From positions 1,348,248-1,412,247 of the forward strand of contig WBMW01005315.1 of NCBI GenBank assembly GCA_013396635.1: a stretch of DNA of 64,000 nucleotides, in the 5' to 3' direction. Source of the stretch: Penelope pileata. Taxonomy: Eukaryota > Chordata > Aves > Galliformes > Cracidae. Below are positions 22,084 through 34,000 of the stretch, piece by piece; position 1 is the first letter of the stretch; every line of letters begins with the position of its first letter. The position numbers were made by a program, and so were the translations under genes. The notes beneath the pieces are model-generated. The model did no database searches, was not told the DNA's origin, and saw only the letters and a program-made list of their open reading frames with translations.

Positions 22084-25000
22084 GTGAGAATATGTTGATA
22101 GGAATCGATTAACGTACTTGAACTTGTCAAATTCTAACTTTCTCAAGAAATTGTTACGTGTACAAAACTTATTTTGTGACATGAAGGAGATGATTATTTC
22201 GTCACTTACTCTAATGATCACTTACTCTATTTAACAAGTTGCTTGGCTGAGTTTGTAATTTAATCCAAAGTTAGAATTGTGTGATGAGTTTCTCAAAACT
22301 AAAGTCTAACATTTCCATACGTTCATCGTTCCTTATGACTGAAAATAACCAAATTCATAGCCTGTATGGCTGATGTTTCCTATTTTGTTACTAAGCAGGG
22401 ATTTGTCAATAATTCCACAGTTAAGGTTAAATGTTATCCTCCAATGTACATTCTAGCTGAATTCTCATAAATAGACTGATTTGTTTATAAGTTAATATGT
22501 TTGGCAAATAATGGACTTCAATATGCTTTCCCTCAAAGAAAATGCTAAGTTCAGAATTAAAGAGCTTTAAAGGTCAAGTAATCAAACCTTATTTGTAGTT
22601 CCAGAGTTTTTCCTTGTGACCTAGCAAATATTTTAGCCAATGTGTTTTTGGGAAAACAAATGTGAGCTTCATACTGGCTTTTTATTTATTTAATTTTACT
22701 TCCACACAAACTTGCATAAGAACTTCTTCACAGTGCGGTTACGGAGCACTGGCACAGGCTGCCCAGGGAGGTGGTGGAGTCTCCCTCTCTGGAGATATTC
22801 AAGACTCATCTGAACGCCTACCTCTGCGACCTGCTGTAGGGAACTGCCTTAGGAGGAGGTTGGACTCAGTCTCTTGAGGTCCCTTCCGACCCCTGTGATT
22901 CTATGATTCTGTGATTATTCTGGTTTTTAAGGCATGTCTGTAGAGTTATGAATACAGAAGCAGTTTTAACAGCTGAGAGAACTAAGCATTAGTGGTGCAT
23001 CGGCATTATGAAACTTACTAAGGAGGACCTATCCATGTAAGAAGTATTAGTAAGGTAGGGTGTGTTTGAGAACGTGCCGTGAAAGATACCAGAGTGGAAA
23101 AGTTTGGCTAAAATGCAAGGCAGTGCTGTGGTTCATGGCCGGGGGATAACTGAACACACATCAACATGCTTTTCTTGCTGAAGCTGTTTCAGTTACTCAG
23201 ATGTCTTAATGATACCTCTCTTCCCTCAGCAGTCCTCTTCTCTGCCCCTTTGTGCTTTCGTTATTCCTTATGTTGATATTTTAGCATAGGTGACTTGAAT
23301 TTGAAGTGTTAAGTTAAATAGTGTTTTATTTTTGAATCTTATAATGCAAAGTAAATTAAGAACTTAAGAGAGTAAAACAAGGTCAGCCAGCAGTGGTCAA
23401 GATTAACAGAAGTTTACTGGGGATTAGTGTCCAGGGAGATGGTACATTGATGGTGGGGGGTTTCTTGGGGAGAGGGAAAAGAGCTACTTACTTCCTACCT
23501 GTGCAGTGAAATGAGCTAAGTGATAAGATTGTTGTGGATCCTGTTGCGTGCCCTCATGGCTGATTTTCTGGAATGACAAACAAACTAGAGCAAAAAGTTT
23601 CCATACTTTAAAAATCTAGAAACTTATTTCTGCAAAATATGACTGACTGTTGAAAGTCTTACCATCATCTTCTTAGGTCTACACTGTGCCTTCTGGAACC
23701 TTTGAAAATCATCTGTGTGAAGCAGCATTTTTCCCCTAACTCTTTTATGTTGTCTCCATAAAAATTTGCAGAGTACAGTATAAAATCTGTACAGTACATA
23801 AGCACAGTAATATTTGTTTAGCACTGAAGGAGAGGCAGGAAAGAGAAAGAGGATTTCCTTATTCACCTCTGGTTGTCTTTGTGTTTCCTATACTGTGTTC
23901 ATTGGCCCACTGTTTTTGCCACCCACGTTGATTTGGGTAGGAGCAGGTGCTGAGTATGAATATGTGAAGGAAGGCTTAGAAGAATGAGTAAAGTTGCAAG
24001 AACTGAAAATAATATAGTCCCTGAATATTGTCCCATTTTGAAACTAGAGAAGGGAAGACAGGAGGAATACAGTCACAGAACCACTGAATAGTTTGAGTTG
24101 GGAGGGACCTTAAAGCCCACGCAGTCCCAACCCCCTGCCATGGCCTGGCTGCCACCCAGCAGATCAGGCTGCCCAGGGCCCATCCAGCCTGGCCTTGAGC
24201 ATCTCCAGGGATGGGGCACCCACAGCCCTCTGGGCAGCTGTGCCAGGGCCTCACCACCCTCTGAGTAAATTTCCTCCTAACATCAAACCTAAATCTCCCC
24301 TCTTTTAGTTCAAAGCCATTACTCCTTGTCCTGTCACTACGTGCCCTTCTAAGAAGAGTGTGAAGAGTATATTCCAGTAGATCTGAGAGGAGGCAGAAGT
24401 GGAATATAAAAAGAATTTTTATGGGACATTGTTACTGTAAAGGGAAAATTCAGTGAAGCATACATCACATCAGGGCATGCGCTGAAGGTCTCTGTGGTGT
24501 TGATGATGAAACTTAGTAACTGACATGTATACTAAGATGCAGAGGTTTGGGTACTTCTGTAATTTTGTTAACCTTGTGTGTCTCAGAGTTGCTTGTGTGT
24601 GTAAAATGCAGCCAGGTTTTTCCTACCATCTTTTAAATGCATGGAGATTATCACATTGCAAATGAGAACTTAAGGTTTGATATAAAATCAGGTTAGTAGT
24701 TGCAGAAATATCATGTCTTGATCATTAAAAAAAAAGCAGTAGCAGTGATATACCAATTTGAGTATGTACTGTCCCCCACTTTCCTTACATGAGAGTGCAC
24801 ACTGAATGAGTAGGCAGCCTTCCTCCTCCTGGTAGTGATGGTTTTTTGGGGCCCTTTGTGAAGGATAGTACAATCTTGCAATATCATAGGATTTCTTTCC
24901 TCAAGTTACAGAGTGCTAGCACTCAGAAATGAGGAGAATAGTTTACACCTAGCTTTATTTCTTTCTGGCTTGTGTGTGGCTAGAAAAATGTCTATGATCA

Positions 25001-28000
25001 CATTGCACTATTTCATTCATTCCAATTTATTTTCTCACACTAACTGCACAGCAGTAGCCGTAATTGGAACGTGTCTTGAACTCTGCCTGTCCCCTGCTGG
25101 ACACTGTGCAGTGTTCTGATACTTAAGCACCTTCTGCGTAAGTGACAGGTGTTGTACCTCTACAAACACTCTCACATGTTGAAGATAGTATGTAAGGCCA
25201 CAGTAAAGTCATGTGTGTGCATTATTTGCACCAAAATGTTATGCTAGTATTGCCCAGATAACTTCATTTTCTCTTTTTTAGATAACACCCTGGTAACAAA
25301 TATGCAATTAGTTGTTTATAAAGGAATCAAGATAAACTGGCTTGTAATTCACACCTTCCGCTTCTTTGTGATTTGCATTGAATTTCAATATATGTCAACA
25401 TTCTGGCAAACTGAAGGTGCAAAACATGCTCATTTATAGAGTCTAAACAGGAAAGTACTGTTAAACATGTAAGCTGCATGACAGACAACTTCCACAAGAT
25501 CTAATCTGTGGAGAACCAGAGGAGAGCAAGGTTTTTAATGTAAGCTTCTCATCGTATAACTTTCATGTGTCATCCACATTACTGTTAAATAAATATACTT
25601 TTAGCAGATAATCAGGTTATTTTTAACAAGAAAATATGATTTTGTTTCTGTTCCTCTTTGAAGAAAGAATACAGACAAAATGTTACAGCAGTAATGCGGT
25701 GTTGTGATTGCTTGCATCAAATGAAGGAAATATTTCAGATGGGCCTAGAGCCATTGAGGAGTTTGCATAAATAGATCCAGAAAAGGTTCTGAAAATTGAA
25801 ACAGTTCAACCCTCAGCTCTGACAGAGTATCAGTACTGATACTGATCAGTACTGATCAGTACTGATCAGCATTGAGTACTGTATCCGGTTCTGGGCTCCC
25901 CTGTATAAGAAAGACAGGGACCTCCTGGAAAGAGTCCAGCAGAGGGCCACAAAGATGATAAAGGGTCTGGAGCATCTCCCTTATGAGGAGNCTGCCTTGG
26001 TCATCCCTGGAATCAGTATAACGTGTTCTTCAATTTAACTTTTAGTCAGAGATGGCTCACAATACCCTTATAAATAGATTACTCTGTGGTAATCTGTTCT
26101 GATTTTGTGCACGTAGTAGTTAGAAATTGTTTTCCACCAACCTTAGATAGCTGGAAAATAATTGCTCATATTTAAAGATGTATCCTGTCTCCTCTCCATA
26201 AGTAATCGCTTATACAAGGTCCCATTTCTTCACTCTTTCTCTGATGTTTGAAAAATGTGGGCAGTAGTTAGCATTCTCATCTGAACTTCCTCCAAGTTCT
26301 CTACATCATTTTATGCATTTAGCTCAAAATGGAAGACAGAATCCAGCTGAGACCTCAGCAGTGCTGAGCAGTGTATCACCAAGTTAAGTCCATATGAATA
26401 AAACAGAAATTTGCAATTTTGAACATGTTGTTGACTCAAATTTATTGTAACTCTTTATGCTGTCAGCATCACTTATAATTCCAATCCTGTTCCCATTGTG
26501 CTTTTGAATTTTTAATATATCCAGCCTCCTTTCTTCAGTGAGTCTCTTCCCTCTGATTCCTCTTTATCGTGATGTTCCTAACCTGTGGTTTTCTTGCCAG
26601 TAGAGTCTGCAGTGCTTTCTTTTTATATCCAGTCTGCTGATAGTTACATAAAGTCAACGTTCTAAAGCTGAGCGTTTGCCTACCCCTTCTTATGTAAATG
26701 TTGTGGATTAATCTCTCATGTAGCAAATAAATCTGAAATAATTGGGATTTTTCAACTGCATGATAACTTATGTAGTGAGTGAGGAAAAAAGAAATGTACA
26801 AATAAACTAACAACACAAAAAGGCGTTGAGACTTTTTTTTCTTCATGATGAATATTAAATCTTTCAAGTGACTTGATTTTTTACACATTAATGGATTAAT
26901 TTTCTTCAGATCAAAATTGAGTTTTAATATAGTTTAGTGATTGATTATGGTGTCTCTGAAAACTTTTGCTGCTGTGCAGCTTACTAGCCAGAATAACTTT
27001 TGAATCTACAATAATTGTCTTGTTTCCTTTACAATTTGCGTGTTTCCTTTAAAATCTTTTATTGCAGGAAAGAATTATTTTTTCCCCTTTGTTCAAGTTT
27101 CTTTTTTTTTCAGTCAGTTATTTTTCAGTATTGGTTTACAGTGTTCAGTTTTTCTTACTGCTTATGTTTCCTTTCACAGAAATGAACATCAGAACATCCA
27201 CCCAGAAAATCAAGAGCTAGTACGAGCTCTTCGACAGCAGCTTCAAACTGACCAGGTGCTTTGCTAAGTGTTGGAATCATTCACTAATCTGGTTTGGGGC
27301 AGCAAAAGCTTCTTTTCTGAGGTTCTAGAGAAAGCTAGTTTTGAAAGTCTTGGAACTTTACTAGCTTGCAGACTCATCCTTAAAATGTATCAAGTAATGA
27401 GATGATGTAGAGGTTTTTTATGGATAAGACATTAAAATTAAAATATTTGACTGGTTCTTTTTTCAAATCGGGCTTTGCCACAAGGTGGAGTATGTTGGAT
27501 TATGTTGTGTGCTTCCTGCAGTGTTCCTGGGAACTTGGTGGTAAAGCAAAGGAAATCTGGAGAACAGTTTGCTGCCACAGGACAGGGGTTAGATGTTTAA
27601 AATGATAAGCTGTGTAGCAGAACAATGGCCCAGCAGCCAGAGCCAGGCAACAGGGATTGCATACAGTTCTGGCATGTAGAAGAGAAGCGAATGCATAGGC
27701 CAGGTTACCAGAAATTGGTAAGTCTGAAGCCTAGAAGGAGAGAAGCCAAATTTTGGAGAGTGTTCAGGGCAGTCTTTAATCATTCTTGAGGTAATGACAT
27801 ATTTTTGACCAGAATGCATATTTGTGTGGAGGAAGAATATGGCAAAATGGGGAGGAAAAAACATTTCACAACAGTGGCATTCACAAACTGGTGTCTGTGT
27901 TTGGGCTTGAGAACCCTAAATTGTGATGTTGGTAATCAGTGAAGTTCAGGTATCTGATTTGGGACAAAGCTACTTAGACAAATAAAGAAGAAGTCTAGAT

Positions 28001-31000
28001 CTGAGTTGTTAGTCATACTTCAGTGTTCCTAACCTAATGTATCCTACTTAATGTGAAGAACTTCTACCTTTGTGGTCTTAAATTGGATTGAAGCACATAC
28101 TTACATAACAGATGAAGGGGGAAATAACGTGTTTTTCACTGTAAGAACTTGCTTAGTGAAACAGTTTTTGCATTTGAGTGTGTTTGATTTTTTTAAACTT
28201 AAATTTATTTATGTTTTATTTTGTGTAGTTTTGCGTTTGGGTATTTGTCTTACAGTAAATGATTTTTTATTTATTTAAAGTTCAGCAGAATTCTCATAAA
28301 AAGTAAAATATCTAGCATTTTCCATTTCTCTTCTGTCCTACCAGGATGCTTCTGCTGGTGATAGACATCGCTTCTATACAGACATGTCCTGTCCAGTCTG
28401 TTTGCAACAAGCTACGTTTCCTATAGAAACAAACTGTGGACATCTCTTCTGTGGTAAGTTAGAAAGCCCTCAAATCCCGAAGATAAAACCAGAACAAAAA
28501 TAGAAATTTCTGGTACTGTCACCACAATCATAGAATCATAGAATGGTCTGGGTTGGAAGAGACCCAGATCATCAAGTTCCAACCCCCAGTGCTAAGCTGT
28601 GCTAGATTTTAACTGCTTAATTTCAAGTCTGTGTTAGAAATAATTTTTATATGATTACTCGAGAAAATGCAGATTAATAAATAGTTACTTTCAGAATGTG
28701 TTGGATTTTTTAATAGGCTATCAAGATTGAAAATGGAGTTAAAAGCATTATGGACAGAGAGTATCATTTATTTCTGCCTCCTGGAAAGCAGCAGAGGTTG
28801 AAATACACTTGGAAAAGTACTATTTTAAAAGCTGGTTTAGGAAGAATAAAGAAATCTGATTGCTGTTATCACGCAGGATTTTGTTTGTTTTGTAGAAGTC
28901 CCACAGAATTACCGTTAGCTTACAATGCCTACAATTTCTGCCTGTTTTTGATGCCTTGCTGTTCCTATTTTTATATATAAATGTTCTATGCAGCATTTTG
29001 CTTTCTCTCCTTCAGTTTTCCTAGTAGGATTCTTTCACTGCATTTGTCTAGTTCTGTGGTGTATATAGGGCCTGATGATAGGAAAAAAAATTACGAATTT
29101 GGAAAACAGTAGAAGTAACCAGGTTTTCATCCACTGAAGCTCTGATAAAAGCCAGGTTTTCAGGATGAAGTTTACATATCTTGAAATTTTTGTCATTTCT
29201 AAACTTTAAACTGGTAACAGTTTCAATTATTTGTTTCCTGAGATAATGGTTAAGAAGTTTTCTGTCTTTTCAGGAAAGAATATCATAAAATTAATGACAT
29301 CATTGGACTTGTTCAGGATTTTTCTCATTAATAGTGCTGAATTTAAACACATCTGTTCTTGGCATCTTCAACCAGTGCTGTATGGAAAATGGCATGTCTT
29401 TTGTTGATTTGTTTGATGCTTAACCTACTGTTTCATGCAATAATTGTTTCAACTCAGAAGTGTCAATATCTGTAATTTTTCTTTGTCAGGTCCCTGCATT
29501 ATTGCCTACTGGAGATATGGATCATGGCTTGGTGCCATCCGTTGTCCAATCTGCAGACAAACGGTAATACTTCAAGTAATTGTGGGCCTGATGCTTTAGC
29601 TGTCTCGTACAGTTTACTAAAAAAAGCATTTGTAGTTGAGCTACCATATTAAGACTGACAGAAGAAGGAATGTGAGAAGCTGAAAGAATATGAATATGTG
29701 AAATTTAGATGGTGGACGTTTTTTTAGACTTTTTGCTTTGGCGAATCAATCAGAAAAATGCAGACTGTTCCTGCAAAGTTAAGTGAACAGCACTGATTAT
29801 GGAGCCATTCTTCTGTAAAGGAGTGTATGAAAACAGAAAATCATAAGATCTTAGCTGTGATTCTTCCCTGCTTTCTATTTAGGATACTATATAACTTCTT
29901 AAACCAGAACCTGTATCTGGAAGACCTGGCTGGTCTGGAAGACTGACACTAGATAAAATACTACTGGTTTCTAAGAAGTATCCTCTCTTTCCTATTCTCC
30001 CTGCTATAAAACAAAACAGCAACAAAAAAACCCTATCCATGTCAATTTCTTATTTTGTTCCTATTTTTACTTTTTATTAATTTGAGCTTTGTAGAGCGAG
30101 CACATTAACTTCCTTCCTACACAATTTACTTACATCATTGGTTTGAAATATGTCCCTGCAATTAATTAACGCTCAATCTTTGAGTCTTAGAGTCATAGTG
30201 TGCTTTAACAAAAGTACACTATGGAAAAACTACGGAGTTATATAATTCATTAGAAGTTACTAACATGCTTCATGGTGTTGCCCGTACATTTTATCCTGTT
30301 TTGATTCTGTGCCTCAGCAAGTCAAGCAACCATAAGAAGACAGATGAAGGAAAGAAAAATAAGTATGGCTAGAGAGAGAATGAAGTTTGAATTTTTGAGT
30401 ATAGCCAGTGAGGAGAGAGAAGGTAAAGAAATGAAAAAGGAAAAAATAAGACATTTTAAAGTATTTGTTTTTTTTAATGTCTCTCTGTAGCCAGATGCTC
30501 TTCTATCTTCCTCTGAGTAATAAGTAAATTGGGTAAGATTGCATTCATGATTATGCATTCATTCTTACCCCCCTGTAAGGTAAGAAGAGTGAGGTGTCAC
30601 TAAAATGGGGGACGAAAGTGTGTATACATGAACAACGTGAGTCACAGAGAAGGTTCATGGTAGGGCTAGAAGTTGAGTTTGGATCTGCTTGTGCTGTTTT
30701 CACCCAGTGTGACTGCTGCATTTAAAACCTCCTCCAGGACCATCCCTTGCCTTACGCTCTCAAAAGGTGTTCAAAGTCCAGTCTCTTGAAATGTTCTATG
30801 GATGCAGATGAGTTAATACAGTATCAGAAAGCTTAAAGAAGCGTTCTTTTAAAAATGTACACATCTTGACATGTATGTAATGTAATGAAATCATTTTAAA
30901 ACTAGTATTAGCTCAAAAATAAATATTGCTCAACATACAGTGTAATGGTTTTGTGATTGGGAGAAAGGAAGAAACCTTTCTTCTAAACATTACTTCCCTT

Positions 31001-34000
31001 TTTAATTTAAAATGGGGTTGGGAAGTATTATCTGTTAGAGGTATTAGCTGGTTTTGGAAGCTTTTACTGGGCAGGTACAGACAGAATTTCTGAACATTGT
31101 TATAATTTAAATATGAACATCTTCTGTTTGCTGTGATAATCTGCATTTTATACCTGAACATGCTTCCAAATACAAGACTTATGTTTTCAGAAGATCCTAT
31201 ACAGAAAGATATGTGAATATGGCTTCACATGTTTTTGTTTGCATGATAACTAGCCCAAGAACATAGGTGAATTCTCTGCTTACAAGAGGCATGAAGGTAT
31301 CATTTTTTTCCTGCTGTATTCTGTTACTCACCTTGGTCTTGGTATGACTGTCCATAAGGAGAAGGACAAGACTTTTTTGCTTGTTTGTGGAAATGTGAGG
31401 TCATTCTGAAGGTGTCAGAGAACAGTCTCAGGGGATGCTCTACTCGACTGAGAGTTAAAGAAACAAAACTAGATTGATGTGTGGAATTAACTTTATTCTC
31501 AAAATCATCTATCCCACTTCTGAAACACATCTAATTGTGTAGAAAAATTTACAGTAAGCTACTGTTAGAAGGAGGGTTCTTATGCAAGTTTTTAACACTC
31601 TTTTTAAAAATGCATTAATATTCTTTAAAGAGTTTTAGTCAAATAATAGGTTTCATTTGATTTTGCTCCTAAATATTTAACTAAAAGTTTACTCCATGTA
31701 GTAAACTGAAGACTACTGTTGTCTCATTTGTGATTCCCAAGATCTGCATTTAAGAGATGTTTGTACATGTACCAAAATCTTCCTTCTGTGCCTAGGTAAC
31801 ATTGTTCTTACCACTCTTTGGTGAAGATCAGCAGGATGCAACTCAAGTATTACAAGATGTTAATGATTACAATCGGAGATTCTCAGGACAACCGAGATCT
31901 GTAAGTTTGGGGTAAATTTGGGTGGAGGTCAGTGATTTCACGGGGGAGGTTAACAGCATTTTGATGACTTTTTTTTTCCCCGCTCTGAATTTTCTGTTTG
32001 TGGTGTATTGGGACTCTGCAGGTTTCTCCTAGGACAAGCATGTTCAACCCACAGCTCGCAGGCCACGTGCGACCCTGGACAGCTAGTAAAGTGGCTCCAA
32101 ACCACCTTAAACTTCGAGCATTATTGTGTGATTTTTAGTGAAATTTTTCATGAGTTGATTTCATGTAGCTCAAGCACAGGCTGCAAAGGCAACAATGGAA
32201 TGCTGTGGAGGGGAGGGCTCGGTGCAGTGCTAACTCCACCTCTTGTGCCTGCAGCACACTCAGTCGAGTCGAAACCCATGTGTGTTGCACGTGACATGTG
32301 CTTGTGCCACTTGGCTAGTAAAACACAGTGACTGCTGATAGTAATGTTGCAACTTACCAACACATGTGGCATGTTTTTTGTTATTAAGCAGACATGTAAG
32401 TTTGCTTATTTAATTATTAAACTTGGGCTTGTGCTATTTTGTAAAATAATAAGTCACTCAGTGGAAGAAATATCCAGAATAGTCGTGCAGTGCTGATGAA
32501 TTTTGTAATTTTCAATATCTCAAAAACCTCACAGAAAGTATAAAGTAGTTTGCAATATGTTTTTAATTAGTTTTGCGATATGTATTTCATTAGTGTTTCT
32601 GCTATTCTGACCACGTGGGGGCAATATACAAGTAATAATTGCCTAAACAAACACGTGTCAATTTGCTGGTCCAAGCATGCTAAAGACAGGTTTACAGGGG
32701 ACGTACATTATACCTACATTTATTCACCTTTTCTCAGCATTTGTAAATGCGCCAAATCTTGTATTCAGTGGCCACTTCTTTTTCATATGGAAGTAACATA
32801 ATCAGTTAAATGTTTTATGGTAAAATCTAAAAAGTCAAGTGCAATTAAAAAACAGTATCACAGAATCATAGAATGGTTCAGGTTGGAAGGGACCTTAGAG
32901 ATCATCTTGTTCCAACCCCCCTGCCATGGGCAAGGACACTGCACACTAGACCAGGTTGCCCAGAGCCCCATCCAGCCTGGCTTTGAATATTTCCAGGGAG
33001 GGGGCATCCACAACCTCTCTGGGCAACCCGTTCCAGTGTCTCACCACCCTCACAGGGANCAGGGCTACTCTCAAGCCATTCTCCACCCAGCCTGTATGTG
33101 TACTTGGGATTGCTCTGACCCAGGTGCAGGACCTTGCACTTGGCTTTGTTAAACTTCATGCATGTTTTTAAAAAAACATAAAGTGTTATTACTTACATAC
33201 AATAACTATATTATATATTTTATATGCAGCCGAAGACAATTCCTCTTCACTCAATGTGGCCCAGGCAAACCAAAAGGTTGGACACTCATGTCTTAGGAAA
33301 TACATGCTTATATAGTTCATAGAATCACAAAACCATAGAATAGTCTGGGTTGGAAGTGGCCTTAAAGCCCACTCAGTTCCAGCCCCCTGCCATGAACTGT
33401 GTTGCCACCCGCCAGATCAGGCTGCTCAGGGCCCCATCCAACCCGGCCTTGAGCACCTCCAGGGATGGAGCAGTTAAATTAGTTAAGGCAAGCCTGCAAG
33501 CTTGAAATACGTTTATGTGTAATTTCTTTTTGGAAACTCCTATTTCTGCTGTGAGCAAGAACTGCTATTAAGTCTTGCATTCCCTTTTCTCATGTTAACC
33601 TACTTCTTGAAATATAAATAATTACTTTGAAAGGATTAATAACTAGTGAAAATGCTTAATGAAATAAATGAGGTGTAAGAAAGAATACTTCCTTGATTAA
33701 TCTCTTTAAATTGATTTGAAGAATCTGAAGTTCTGCTCTGTTCCTCTCTTCAGATTTCAGGCTATATGCTGTTTAGGTGTTTTTCCTGGTAAACTATATT
33801 ACAGTCTATATTTTGACCTCTGAGTGAAAAAAACAGGAGTTTCTTTTTTTGATAAATAGCTGAGAGAGATGGCTGAAGTTCTATGAACTTCAGGAAGTCA
33901 GCCTTGTAGGCTTGTCTTCTGTGTGCATGTCCTGATTTGCAAAGTGAGATGCATGCTAATGGGTACCAGTAACATTGATACACTGCTTGTCTTCAGGTGT

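Noticed and set aside
32902..33159. Minus-strand ORF with KFNKAKCKVLHLGQSN
   Set aside because: This is part of the CR1 ORF2 tail in an inverted CR1 fragment, not a host gene.
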